From contig JARLHM010000140.1 of NCBI GenBank assembly GCA_031292235.1, positions 1 through 32,750 of the forward strand: a stretch of 32,750 nucleotides of DNA, in the 5' to 3' direction. A model generated the notes under the pieces. It did not search any database. It saw only the letters and a list, made by a program, of their open reading frames with translations, and had not been told where the DNA came from. A program made the translations under genes and the position numbers. Each line of letters begins with the position of its first letter. Positions within the stretch are counted from its first letter, which is position 1. This document shows positions 15,137 through 23,426 of this stretch, piece after piece. The stretch is from Syntrophaceae bacterium (GTDB lineage: Bacteria; Desulfobacterota; Desulfomonilia; Desulfomonilales; Desulfomonilaceae).

Positions 15137-16390
15137 ATGGACGTTCAAGAATTGAAAGAAAAAAAGGTGAGTCAACTTCTGTCTATCGCTAATTCCCTCG
15201 AGATCGAGGGCGCTAGTAGTATGCGGAAGCAAGAGTTGATCTTTGCGATCCTACAGGCTCATCAACAACAGGAAAAGGAACAGCCGATCCGGGGCGAAGG
15301 AGTTCTGGAGACTCTACCCGACGGATTTGGGTTCCTCAGAGCGCCTGACTACAATTACCTGCCGGGCCCGGATGACATTTATGTCTCACCGAGTCAAATA
15401 AGACGTTTTAATCTTAGAACCGGTGATACCGTCGCAGGGTACATCCGTCCACCAAAGGACACAGAGCGCTATTTCGCTTTGCTAAAAGTCGAACAGATAA
15501 ATGGCGAAGACCCTGAAAAAGTGCGAGACAAGATCCTGTTCGACAACCTGACACCCCTGTACCCTGACGAGAAGTTGAAGCTTGAGATTGGACCGACTCA
15601 ATATTCTATGCGGATAATGGACTTGGTAGCGCCCATTGGTAAAGGCCAACGCGCTCTTATCGTTTCTCCACCAAAGGCCGGTAAAACTGTTCTGCTTCAG
15701 CAGATCGCCAACAGCCTCACTGTGAATCATCCTGATGTTTACCTGATCGTGCTTTTGATAGATGAACGTCCCGAAGAAGTTACGGACATGCAGCGTTCAG
15801 TCAGAGGGGAAGTGATCTCATCAACTTTTGATGAACCGGCGCAACGTCACGTCCAAGTCGCGGACATGGTAATCGAAAAGGCTAAACGATTGGTGGAGCA
15901 CAAAAAGGACGTTGTCATACTGCTGGATAGTATCACCCGTTTAGCCCGCGCTCACAACACGGTTGTGCCGCCCAGCGGGAAAATCCTCTCCGGAGGTGTT
16001 GATTCAAATGCGCTTCACAGGCCCAAGAGGTTCTTCGGGGCTGCTAGAAACATCGAAGAAGGCGGAAGTTTGACGATAATCGCTACAGCGCTTATCGATA
16101 CCGGAAGCAAGATGGATGAAGTCATATATGAAGAATTCAAAGGAACTGGAAATATGGAAAGCCATCTTGACCGACGTCTCTTGGAACGACGCATATTCCC
16201 GTGTATCGACATCAATCGTTCCGGTACCCGAAAGGAAGAGTTACTGCTTAATCCTCAAGATTTACAGAGAATATGGCTGCTTCGAAAGCTTCTGGCCGAT
16301 ATGAACTCAGTGGATGCTATGGAATTTCTTTTGGACAAAATTATGCAGACAGATTCAAACAGAGAGTTTCTGCAAGTCATGAACAAGTAG
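15137..16390 (+). CDS. rho: Transcription termination factor Rho
   Basis: Hexameric RNA helicase that ends transcription of untranslated RNA. From the ATG at 15137 (AGGAG five bases upstream) it has 417 residues, the standard length; the frame is open further upstream but that part has no Rho character. Visible are the N-terminal SAP-like helices ([20 protein letters not shown]), the RNA-binding cold-shock-like domain with [18 protein letters not shown] at about 53-70, Walker A PPKAGKT at 178-184, Walker [13 protein letters not shown] near 260-271, and the [20 protein letters not shown] region with the ATPase R-loop. It heads a block with rpmE, DUF1385 and prfA, an arrangement common in Desulfobacterota. 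No insertion or loss is seen. Confidence 0.98.
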   Translation: MDVQELKEKKVSQLLSIANSLEIEGASSMRKQELIFAILQAHQQQEKEQPIRGEGVLETLPDGFGFLRAPDYNYLPGPDDIYVSPSQIRRFNLRTGDTVAGYIRPPKDTERYFALLKVEQINGEDPEKVRDKILFDNLTPLYPDEKLKLEIGPTQYSMRIMDLVAPIGKGQRALIVSPPKAGKTVLLQQIANSLTVNHPDVYLIVLLIDERPEEVTDMQRSVRGEVISSTFDEPAQRHVQVADMVIEKAKRLVEHKKDVVILLDSITRLARAHNTVVPPSGKILSGGVDSNALHRPKRFFGAARNIEEGGSLTIIATALIDTGSKMDEVIYEEFKGTGNMESHLDRRLLERRIFPCIDINRSGTRKEELLLNPQDLQRIWLLRKLLADMNSVDAMEFLLDKIMQTDSNREFLQVMNK

Positions 16391-16539
16391 TTTGAGGCGG
16401 CGGCATGGTATTTTGTTTTTAAGAAAGAGCGAGTCAGATCTATCGGCTTATGGTTCACATGATCAAACGGAATGCTGTTGTGATGCCTGCGCTTGTGTCT
16501 GTTAAAATTATGATTTATCTTTTAATCGCAGGATCATAG

Positions 16540-16548
16540 TGATATATT
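16540..16548 (+). promoter_or_regulatory. Extended -10 element before rpmE
   Basis: TGATATATT combines an extended -10 TG with TATATT at 16543-16548, 35 bp before the rpmE start. No good -35 is seen. It may give rpmE its own promoter inside the rho block. Confidence 0.35.
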
Positions 16549-16582
16549 ATTTTGTTCAAGACCTAATTCCTGGAGGATAAAT

Positions 16583-16894
16583 ATGAAAAAGGGGATCCAT
16601 CCCGAATATAAAGAATCTGTTTTCCGCTGCGCCTGTGGAGCTGAAGTCGCGACACGGTCATTGCAGGAGGAGTATCGTCTGGAGATTTGTTCTTCATGTC
16701 ATCCTTTTTTCACTGGAAAACAGAAGCTGATAGATAGCGCTGGACGCGTTGAAAGATTTTTAAAGAAGTATGGGGACCAGGCCATCGCTACTGGTAAGAA
16801 GCCCGCCAAAACAAAAAAGAAAGCCGAGCCGGCTATAAAGGCGGCTCCAAAAGCGAGGAAGGATTCCCCAAAGGCGACTTCTCAGGATAAATAG
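16583..16894 (+). CDS. rpmE: Ribosomal protein bL31 (zinc-binding form) with basic tail
   Basis: Protein of the large ribosomal subunit. The first ~70 residues are bL31: [10 protein letters not shown], cysteines C16 and C18, C36 and C39 in [14 protein letters not shown], and [10 protein letters not shown]. The four cysteines define the zinc-binding type, which zinc-starved cells can replace with a cysteine-free form. Residues from about 72 to 103 form a Lys/Ala/Pro tail ([13 protein letters not shown] and similar), resembling histone-H1-like tails and making the protein about 30 residues longer than E. coli bL31. CTGGAGG lies before the ATG. It stands between rho and the DUF1385 gene. Confidence 0.95.
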   Translation: MKKGIHPEYKESVFRCACGAEVATRSLQEEYRLEICSSCHPFFTGKQKLIDSAGRVERFLKKYGDQAIATGKKPAKTKKKAEPAIKAAPKARKDSPKATSQDK

Positions 16895-16966
16895 TTGTTG
16901 AATGCATACTCGGCGCTGTTGGTGTAAATAGGTTGCTTTGCATGGGAGCCAATAGTCGCTTCCAAT

Positions 16967-16979
16967 GAGCGGGGGCTCA
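16967..16979 (+). promoter_or_regulatory. Hairpin at the DUF1385 ribosome site
   Basis: GAGC, GGGG, GCTC form a perfect stem with a GGGG loop directly abutting the ATG at 16979; a further T-A pair would include the A of the start codon. The loop is the only Shine-Dalgarno candidate. The same layout occurs at the acyl-CoA dehydrogenase start. Confidence 0.45.
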
Positions 16980-17947
16980 TGATCTTAAATAATAATTCAA
17001 GCTCCAGTGTCGGCCTTGTAAAGGTCGGGGGACAGGCGGTAATCGAGGGCATAATGATGCGCGCCCCTAAAACTTTTACCGTGGTCGTCCGGAGACCTGA
17101 TGGCCAGTTATCAGTTAGGGAGGATCGATGGTACTCTCCGATGGAAAAGTGGCCATTGCTTAAAAAGCCATTTTTACGCGGTTGCGTAGTGCTTTACGAA
17201 GCCCTCTTCAATGGTATCCAGGCATTGACCTATTCAGCCCAGGAAGCTCTGGGAGAAGAAGAGGAAAAGCTGAGTCCACTGGCGCTAGCCGGTACCATTG
17301 GCTTTGCGCTCGGCGGGGCGATCTTGCTGTTCGTCGTGGTTCCACACTTGGCGACTCTAGGGATAGGGGCCCTTACCGGGGCTGATCTTGGGGTGCGTAA
17401 TGTTTGGTTCCATGTAATCGACGGTATAATCAAGGTAAGTATTTTTGTGGGATATATCGGATTAATTTCGATGCTGAAGGAAATTAGACGAGTTTTCCAG
17501 TACCACGGAGCTGAGCACAAATCGATTCACGCTTACGAAAGAGGGGATGAACTCACCGTAGAGAACGCGAAGAAATACTCGACATTGCATGCCCGCTGCG
17601 GGACGGCTTTTATATTGCTGGTCCTCATGCTCAGTATTTTATTGTTCACTATTGTGTTCCCATTCGTGCCGAAAGACCTTTTTGGCAATAGGATTGTTAC
17701 CAACATTTTTTTTATCTTGGTCAAAATTGCCTTATTGCCGCCAATCGCTGGAATTTCTTACGAACTGATAAGACTTGCGGATAAGAGTCAAAACGCGGTT
17801 CTCTTGTTCATATTGTCGCCTGGCCTATGGTTACAGAAACTTACTACTCGTGAACCTTCGGATGATCAGCTTGAAGTTGCCATAGTGGCGCTGAAAAGAA
17901 CTTTGCAAAAAGAGGAAGAGTGGGCTGAAATAAAAAACGCCCTTTAA
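16979..17947 (+). CDS. DUF1385 (YqhQ-like) membrane protein
   Basis: A 322-residue member of the DUF1385/YqhQ family, whose function is not established. The hallmark N-terminal VGGQAVIEGIMMRAPKTF is at about 16-33. Hydrophobic segments lie at about 101-130, 150-166, 208-231 and 240-262, so it is a multi-pass membrane protein. Conserved polar stretches between them include YHGAEHKSIHAYERGD and HARCGTAF, with histidines, a glutamate and a cysteine that could bind a metal. The C-terminus SPGLWLQKLTTREPSDDQLEVAIVAL is also typical. Only 9 bp separate it from prfA. The recurrent link with prfA, rpmE and rho suggests a translation-related or envelope housekeeping role, but that is inference. Confidence 0.9.
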   Translation: MILNNNSSSSVGLVKVGGQAVIEGIMMRAPKTFTVVVRRPDGQLSVREDRWYSPMEKWPLLKKPFLRGCVVLYEALFNGIQALTYSAQEALGEEEEKLSPLALAGTIGFALGGAILLFVVVPHLATLGIGALTGADLGVRNVWFHVIDGIIKVSIFVGYIGLISMLKEIRRVFQYHGAEHKSIHAYERGDELTVENAKKYSTLHARCGTAFILLVLMLSILLFTIVFPFVPKDLFGNRIVTNIFFILVKIALLPPIAGISYELIRLADKSQNAVLLFILSPGLWLQKLTTREPSDDQLEVAIVALKRTLQKEEEWAEIKNAL

Positions 17948-17956
17948 GAAAAATTC

Positions 17957-19036
17957 ATGCAAGTTTTGGCCAAACTGGAAGAATTGAATCGCAGGTATGA
18001 GGAACTCGACTACGAGCTTGCTCGACCTGAAATTGTGTCAGACCTGGCATCACTCAAGAAGTTTTCCAAAGAACAGTCTCAGTTGAGTGATATAATATCG
18101 GCTTACAAGAAGCTCAGTGGCGTTATCCATGAAATAACGGAACTCGAGAAAATAATATCTGACGGCGAAGACCCTGAACTGGTTGGAATGGCTCGTGAAG
18201 ATCTCCTCGGCCTAACGGAGCGTCAGGCCCAACTCGATAGTGAAATCAAATTACTTTTGGTCCCGAAGGACCCCAATGATGAAAAGAACATTTTCCTGGA
18301 GATTAGGGCTGGGACGGGCGGCGAAGAGGCTGCTTTGTTCGCGGCTGATTTGTTTCGCGCTTATTGCCGTTACGCTGAATCAAGAAAATGGAAAGTCGAG
18401 ATGATGTCGGTCTCTAACAGCGGATCAGGGGGGATCAAGGAAGTTATTGCTCTGGTTCATGGTCAAGGGGCCTTTTCGAGACTAAAGTACGAAAGAGGTG
18501 TCCACAGGGTCCAGCGTGTGCCGCTAACTGAATCCCAGGGACGCATCCATACTTCCGCCGTAACAGTCGCTGTATTGCCTGAAGCTGATGACGTCGAAGT
18601 AAACATCGATCCAAAAGATCTTAAGATTGACGTTTATCGTTCATCGGGTCCTGGGGGACAGAGCGTAAACACCACAGACTCAGCGGTTAGAGTCACCCAT
18701 TTACAGACTAACATAGTTGTTACTTGTCAGGACGAGAAGTCTCAGCACAAAAATAAGGCCAAAGCGATAAAAATTCTTCAAGCCAGGCTTCTTGACAAGA
18801 TGGAAGAGGAACGTGACTCCGAAATAAGCAAGGAACGAAAAAGCCAGGTAGGTTCAGGCGACCGTTCTGAAAGAATCAGGACTTACAATTTTCCTCAGAA
18901 TCGCGTTTCCGACCATAGAGTCGGCTTGACCCTCTACCGTCTCGAAGAGATCATGGAAGGAAAGTTAGATGACCTTATTGATCCTCTGATTATTCATTTC
19001 CAAACTCAAGCAATGAAAGACACTTTCACCAACTAA
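17957..19036 (+). CDS. prfA: Peptide chain release factor 1
   Basis: Class I release factor that reads UAA and UAG and triggers peptide release. It has 359 residues, the normal size. The GGQ loop that enters the peptidyl-transferase centre is at 233-235 in [16 protein letters not shown]. The stop-codon-reading tripeptide is PLT at 189-191 within [19 protein letters not shown]. coli RF1 has PAT there and RF2 has SPF, so this is RF1. The C-terminal [18 protein letters not shown] is intact. prmC, the methyltransferase that often follows prfA and modifies the GGQ glutamine, is not the next gene; the rnf cluster begins instead. Confidence 0.98.
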   Translation: MQVLAKLEELNRRYEELDYELARPEIVSDLASLKKFSKEQSQLSDIISAYKKLSGVIHEITELEKIISDGEDPELVGMAREDLLGLTERQAQLDSEIKLLLVPKDPNDEKNIFLEIRAGTGGEEAALFAADLFRAYCRYAESRKWKVEMMSVSNSGSGGIKEVIALVHGQGAFSRLKYERGVHRVQRVPLTESQGRIHTSAVTVAVLPEADDVEVNIDPKDLKIDVYRSSGPGGQSVNTTDSAVRVTHLQTNIVVTCQDEKSQHKNKAKAIKILQARLLDKMEEERDSEISKERKSQVGSGDRSERIRTYNFPQNRVSDHRVGLTLYRLEEIMEGKLDDLIDPLIIHFQTQAMKDTFTN

Positions 19037-19092
19037 TCCGCACAGACATTGACTTTACAATCAAATTCACGCATTTTTACCGTAATAAATTC

Positions 19093-19126
19093 TTGACACG
19101 AGCATGGCGATTCATTAGTGTAAAAT
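19093..19126 (+). promoter_or_regulatory. Possible promoter of the rnf cluster
   Basis: A perfect TTGACA lies at 19093-19098. Downstream candidates are TAGTGT at 17-bp spacing (19116-19121) and a better TAAAAT at a too-long 22 bp (19121-19126). It gives a leader of nearly 190 bases before rnfC. The assignment is uncertain. Confidence 0.3.
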
Positions 19127-19237
19127 GCTATATAAATTGCTCATATGGAAAGCTAACTGCCTACCGGGAGCTTTTATCACAACCTCGTAATCAAGAAAAA
19201 TAGCATGGATAACGCTCTTCCGGAATCCATCCGAAAG

Positions 19238-19271
19238 TCGGCGCAAAGTTAGATTTTTAACTATGCGTCGA
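19238..19271 (+). promoter_or_regulatory. Long hairpin in the rnfC leader
   Basis: TCGGCGCA pairs with TGCGTCGA (one G-U), then one A-A mismatch, then AGTTA pairs with TAACT around a GATTTT loop: 13 pairs in 34 bases. It ends 43 bases before the rnfC ATG. It could be an RNA stem or a DNA operator. It lacks a U-run and so is not a simple terminator. Confidence 0.5.
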
Positions 19272-19314
19272 ACGTGGATATTGGGTTCTGGCAAAGTGTA
19301 AAGCAAGAGGAAAT

Positions 19315-20637
19315 ATGGCTGGAACAACATTCGCTAAAGGCGGGATTCATCCCGAGGAACACAAGGAGTTAACAGAACACTTGGCAATTGAAGAAATGCC
19401 GCCTCCCAGTCAGGTGGTTTTGCCATTGTCAATGCACTTTGGGGCTATCGCTCAACCGATTGTCAAAAAGAAACAGGAAGTCCAAGAAGGCGAGGTAATC
19501 GCCGTAGTCGAGAAGGCCCTTGGCGCTTCGATTCACAGCAGCGTAACTGGAGTTGTAAAAGCTATCGAGCCGAGGCCTCATCCGACCATGGTGAGGTGTG
19601 GCGCGATAATTATAGATCGTGATCCGTCGGCGCCGCCACGTCAATATTCGACTGAGGACTGGAAGAAGTTAAGCCGTGAGCAGCTACTCGCGAGAATAAA
19701 GGACGCTGGGATTGTCGGCATGGGAGGAGCGGGCTTCCCAACCCATGTCAAACTGTCACCGCCACCAAACGCCAAAGTGGACACGCTTGTGCTAAATGGA
19801 GCTGAATGTGAGCCGTATTTAACCACGGACCACAGGTTGATGCTTGAATATCCGGAGAAGGTTATTGAAGGAGCAAGAATTATTCTCAAGGTCCTGGGCA
19901 TCAAACAGTGTGTGATCGGCATCGAGTTGAACAAGGCTGATGCGATAAATGTCATGAACAAGGCTGCCGCTCAATCTTCTGAAAAGGATGACACAGTTGT
20001 ACGAATTCAAGGGATGCAAGTAAAATATCCCCAGGGTTCTGAAAAGCAACTGATCTATTCATTAACCAAAAGATCAGTTCCTGGCGGTGGGTTGCCCTTC
20101 GATGTTGGTGTGATTGTTCAGAACATATCGACAACCCTGGCAATATTTGAAGCATGTCTTATGCAAAAGCCTCTCTATGAAAAGGTGGCTACATTTTCTG
20201 GGAGAGCTTTGGACAGGCAGGCGAACTTGAAGGTGAAGGTCGGGACGCTTCTTTCAGATGTTGTCGAATATCTCGGTGGAACGAAGGACTTAGTAAAGAT
20301 AGTTTCTGGCGGCCCTATGATGGGGTTTGCAATTTCTTCGATTGACGTTCCGGTTACCAAGACCACGTCAGGTGTTCTTTTTCTGAACAGTTCCGAGACA
20401 GACCTTGGAGAATTTGGTCCATGCATTCATTGTGGTTGGTGCATGGAAGCCTGTCCAATGGGGCTGAGCCCCAAGGAAGTCGGTCTCTATGTCGAGGCCG
20501 GCAGAGGCCACTTGACTGAAAAATTCGGTATTTTTGATTGTTTTGAGTGTGGTTGCTGTGCTTACGTCTGTCCCGCCAAACGGCCTCTCGTGCAGTTTGC
20601 AAGACTAGCGAAAATAGCGATCAAAAAACGAGGGTGA
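19315..20637 (+). CDS. rnfC: RnfC, NADH-site and 4Fe-4S subunit of the Rnf complex
   Basis: Cytoplasmic peripheral subunit of the ion-translocating ferredoxin:NAD oxidoreductase; it carries the NADH/FMN site. The 440 residues begin with the family N-terminal hairpin domain (GGIHPEEHKE ... HFGAIAQPIV). The Nqo1-like domain follows, with GMGGAGFPTHVKL at about 135-147 and NGAECEPYLTTDHRLM near 161-176, and an SLBB region. Two ferredoxin motifs end the protein: C370, C373, C376, C380 and C409, C412, C415, C419, all intact. There is no long E. coli-type Ala/Lys tail. An AGAGGA ribosome site precedes the ATG. It opens a C-D-G-E-A-B cluster, with 178 bp before rnfD. Confidence 0.97.
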   Translation: MAGTTFAKGGIHPEEHKELTEHLAIEEMPPPSQVVLPLSMHFGAIAQPIVKKKQEVQEGEVIAVVEKALGASIHSSVTGVVKAIEPRPHPTMVRCGAIIIDRDPSAPPRQYSTEDWKKLSREQLLARIKDAGIVGMGGAGFPTHVKLSPPPNAKVDTLVLNGAECEPYLTTDHRLMLEYPEKVIEGARIILKVLGIKQCVIGIELNKADAINVMNKAAAQSSEKDDTVVRIQGMQVKYPQGSEKQLIYSLTKRSVPGGGLPFDVGVIVQNISTTLAIFEACLMQKPLYEKVATFSGRALDRQANLKVKVGTLLSDVVEYLGGTKDLVKIVSGGPMMGFAISSIDVPVTKTTSGVLFLNSSETDLGEFGPCIHCGWCMEACPMGLSPKEVGLYVEAGRGHLTEKFGIFDCFECGCCAYVCPAKRPLVQFARLAKIAIKKRG

Positions 20638-20643
20638 ATTTTG

Positions 20644-20656
20644 GGACCAATGGTCC
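20644..20656 (+). repeat. Short perfect inverted repeat after rnfC
   Basis: GGACCA-A-TGGTCC is a perfect 13-base palindrome starting 7 bases after the rnfC stop. With one loop base it is unlikely to be a good RNA hairpin, so a DNA-binding site is at least as plausible. The following 160 bp to rnfD are AT-rich and gene-free. Confidence 0.35.
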
Positions 20657-20815
20657 GGAACACTTAGCTCATTTCCTTTTCTGTTGTGAAACCTGAAGGA
20701 GTGCAGTGTTTCGGAGATAGGGTTTATTAATTATTATACAATTGGTCAACATATTGACTCAAACCCATAACTTACAAGGGAGGATGGGAAAATCGAAACA
20801 CTAGATTCTAGAAAC

Positions 20816-21859
20816 ATGATTCCTAAACCTGACTGGGCTGTTTCGGTATCCCCGCACATAAGGCAAGGTACCACTACGTCCCAGATCATGTGGACCGTGT
20901 CAGCAACATTAATGCCTGTGCTGATTCTGTCCATTTATAATTTCGGGTTCAGGAGCCTGATCATAACACTCATAAGTGTTCTTTCGTGTATGTTTGTAGA
21001 AGCCATATCGCAAAAAGCTTTGGGTCGCGCAGTGTCCGTCAAAGATGGAAGCGCAGTGCTTACCGGGATTTTGCTAGCGTTTGTTATACCGCCCGGTGTT
21101 CCTTACTATCTTCCATTGATAGGAGCGGTGGCCGCCATTTTCATAGCCAAAGAACTTATGGGTGGTCTGGGATACAACGTATGGAACCCTGCTCTCGTTG
21201 GAAGGGCCTTTCTACAGGCGTCCTTTCCGGTAGCTATTACCACTGCGTGGATAGCCCCTCAACAGTTGGCCAAGGGCGCATGGGACGTTTTTCTCAGCCC
21301 TGGAAGTGTCGACGCTATATCAACTGCGACCCCGCTGTCTGTTGTTAAGCAGTACGGAATAACCGCTCTAACACAGCAATTTGGGGGTTTAGACTCCATT
21401 TATTGGAATTTTTTCCTCGGGTTCAAACCGGGATGTATAGGCGAAACATCCGCTTTGCTGATTTTGCTTGGCGGTCTGTACTTAATGGCCCGAAAGATAA
21501 TCACTTGGCATATTCCAATGTCCACATTGGCCTCCGCGGCCCTCGTGGCCTGGATTTTCGGTGGTCAGACCTGGTTTAGCGGTAATCCATTAGTCCACGT
21601 GCTTTCCGGCGGACTGATGCTCGGGGCCTTTTATATGGCCACTGATTACGTGACATCACCTACATTAAAATCCGCACAACTTATATTTGGAGTCGGCGTA
21701 GGAGCTTTGACAGTCCTGATCAGGCTTAAGGGTGGGTATCCCGAAGGCGTTTGTTACGCTATACTGCTCATGAACTGTTTGACACCCGCAATGGACGAAT
21801 GGTTCCAACCCAGTCGGTTCGCTCCACCCAAAGCCGCTCCGGTTGCGGCTGCAAAATAG
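20816..21859 (+). CDS. rnfD: RnfD, flavinylated membrane subunit of the Rnf complex
   Basis: Integral membrane subunit that carries a covalently bound FMN. In 347 residues the N-terminal SPHIRQGTTTSQIMW and the NVWNPALVGRAF segment are typical, and many hydrophobic helices follow. The DAISTATPL motif at 166-174 places the flavin-bearing threonine at T172 by analogy with RnfD/NqrB. The C-terminal half contains MATDYVTSPTLKSAQLIFG and EGVCYAILLMNCLTPAMD, also conserved. The ATG at 20816 is the first standard start. A strong GGGAGG at 20778-20783 is placed for an in-frame ATC at 20792 instead, so the true start is uncertain by eight codons. rnfG follows after 24 bp. Confidence 0.95.
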   Translation: MIPKPDWAVSVSPHIRQGTTTSQIMWTVSATLMPVLILSIYNFGFRSLIITLISVLSCMFVEAISQKALGRAVSVKDGSAVLTGILLAFVIPPGVPYYLPLIGAVAAIFIAKELMGGLGYNVWNPALVGRAFLQASFPVAITTAWIAPQQLAKGAWDVFLSPGSVDAISTATPLSVVKQYGITALTQQFGGLDSIYWNFFLGFKPGCIGETSALLILLGGLYLMARKIITWHIPMSTLASAALVAWIFGGQTWFSGNPLVHVLSGGLMLGAFYMATDYVTSPTLKSAQLIFGVGVGALTVLIRLKGGYPEGVCYAILLMNCLTPAMDEWFQPSRFAPPKAAPVAAAK

Positions 21860-21883
21860 TACCTATTCCTGAAAGAGGTTTCA

Positions 21884-22792
21884 ATGAAAGAAATCTTCAA
21901 AATTACATTGAGTTTAACGGTGGTTTGCATAGTAGCTTCCTTGATACTCGGTTTTGTATATGCGAAGACAGAGCATGCGCGAAAACTAAATGATGAGCGG
22001 ATAGAGCAGCAAACGATCCAAAGTTTGCTTGGCTATGGCGTTGGCGCCAAGATCCCAAGCGACCTTAAAGTATACCCTGTTTATAGATACGTCATCACAA
22101 CTGAAAAAGGGGAAACTGTCCTGGGCTATGTTTTACCAATTAAAGACAACAAGGTAGCGCTTGCGGAAATGGACCTTTCCGGTAATCCCATAAAAGTTAT
22201 CCCCATCCCTGTCGAACTATCCGCTCTTGCCGATAAGGCCACTAGAGACGACGCTGTAAACGCTGCTCTGCCCAAAGGTTCAAAATCCATATACGCACAG
22301 ACTATCTTTGTTGCCGACCAGGGAGGCAAACGACTCGGCTATGTCGTCCCCGGAGTGACCCAGGGATTCAAGTCATTCATAAAACTAATGGTCTCCTTGA
22401 ACCCGGATTTCACAGTTACCGGTGTGGCCGTAACATCGGCGGAAGAGGACCCAGGTCTTGGGGCCGAGATTCAAAAGAGCTTCTTCAGAAATCAGTTTGT
22501 TGGAAAGACAATCGAATTACTCAAGAAACTCACCGTGGTAAAGGAGCCTCTGCCACCAAATTTCGCCGCCGCTCTCGATCCCGCCAAAGCTAAAGCGAAA
22601 GGATTGACACCTGAGCAGGTAAAGGAAATCAAAGAGAAACATTTGAAAGATAATATTTATGCCTTGACCGGCGCTACTATTTCAAGCAGAGCGATGACAA
22701 ACGGAGTTGTGAGCACGGTCAAGAAGTTCGTCTACCGTCTCGACAAATTGAACGAGGCTATCAAAAAAGAACAATTAAGCGTGGCGTTTTAG
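21884..22792 (+). CDS. rnfG: RnfG, periplasmic flavinylated subunit (enlarged)
   Basis: Membrane-anchored subunit whose soluble domain faces the periplasm and carries FMN bound to a threonine. One N-terminal helix (about 6-27) anchors the protein. The ApbE-type flavinylation motif TGATISS lies at 262-268, with T265 the expected attachment site. The segment IYAQTIFVADQGGKRLGYVV and the SAEEDPGLGAEIQ loop (E. coli family: E-T-P-G-L-G) are conserved. At 302 residues it is roughly 100 longer than the E. coli protein. The extra length lies in a stretch around 85-135 and in an Ala/Lys/Pro-rich stretch around 220-255 just before the flavin motif. AGAGG precedes the ATG; rnfE follows in 12 bp. Confidence 0.93.
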   Translation: MKEIFKITLSLTVVCIVASLILGFVYAKTEHARKLNDERIEQQTIQSLLGYGVGAKIPSDLKVYPVYRYVITTEKGETVLGYVLPIKDNKVALAEMDLSGNPIKVIPIPVELSALADKATRDDAVNAALPKGSKSIYAQTIFVADQGGKRLGYVVPGVTQGFKSFIKLMVSLNPDFTVTGVAVTSAEEDPGLGAEIQKSFFRNQFVGKTIELLKKLTVVKEPLPPNFAAALDPAKAKAKGLTPEQVKEIKEKHLKDNIYALTGATISSRAMTNGVVSTVKKFVYRLDKLNEAIKKEQLSVAF

Positions 22793-22804
22793 CGGAGGCA
22801 AAAA

Positions 22805-23425
22805 GTGAGCAGCAACCTCAAACTTATTTGGAATGGACTGATACCTGAAAACCCCATCTTCCGCCTTGCGCTAAGTATGTGCCCGGCGGTCGCGGTTACG
22901 ACCTCAGTTGAAAATGGATTGATGCTCGGGCTGGCCGTCGTATTTGTTCAGGTTTTTTCCAGTTGCACGGTATCAATATTCAAGTCTTTCATCCACCCCA
23001 GGATAAGAATCCCGGCCTATGTCATAGTCATAGCGCTATGGGTTACAGTTATCGACATGATTCTGCCGGTTATTTCCCCGGATGTTTACAAGAAGGTGGA
23101 ACTCTTCGTTAAATTGATAGTCGTTTTCGCTATCATCATTTCAAGATTGGAACTGTTCGCCTCAAAGGAACCCCTGATTCCTTCTTTCTTTGATGGGCTG
23201 GGAATGGGTTTCGGCTTTCTGTTCGGTTTGTGCCTGATCGGCGCTATACGGGAATTCTTTGGAACCGGCCAACTGTTCGGTTATGACATCTTGGGATTCA
23301 ATCCATTACTCATCATGGTATTACCAGCCGGTGGATTTTTCGTTATCGGATTCATAATGGCTATATTCAACTGGTTCGAATACAAGATTACGGGAAAAAT
23401 CCCCACATCGGGAGGGGCCCACTGA
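22805..23425 (+). CDS. rnfE: RnfE, membrane subunit with one expected cluster cysteine replaced
   Basis: Six-helix membrane subunit which, with RnfA, holds a [2Fe-2S] cluster inside the membrane. It starts at a GTG with GGAGG six bases upstream and has 206 residues. The first ligand, C26, is present in LSMCPAVAVTTSVENG. The second should lie in the strongly conserved N-C-x3-G-R-A-E-A-F-A-x-K segment, but here the ungapped match is LIVVFAIIISRLELFASK, with A109 at the cysteine position. The codons around 23120-23145 read through cleanly, so no frameshift explains it. Other cysteines, C54 and C143, lie in other helices. The remaining sequence (RIRIPAYVIVIA, GAIREFFGTG, LPAGGFFVIG) is typical. 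It is separated from rnfA by a single base. Confidence 0.95.
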   Translation: MSSNLKLIWNGLIPENPIFRLALSMCPAVAVTTSVENGLMLGLAVVFVQVFSSCTVSIFKSFIHPRIRIPAYVIVIALWVTVIDMILPVISPDVYKKVELFVKLIVVFAIIISRLELFASKEPLIPSFFDGLGMGFGFLFGLCLIGAIREFFGTGQLFGYDILGFNPLLIMVLPAGGFFVIGFIMAIFNWFEYKITGKIPTSGGAH

Positions 23426-23426
23426 C

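Noticed and set aside
19230-19275. c-di-GMP riboswitch in the rnfC leader, suggested by CCGAAAG and GCGCAAAG
   Set aside because: The required paired segments and the GAAA-capped helix do not form; the bases are better explained by a simple long hairpin.
21714-21724. A CCTGATCAGG sequence resembling the 11884-11897 palindrome
   Set aside because: It lies inside the rnfD coding region and covers only the inner ten bases; chance occurrence is likely.
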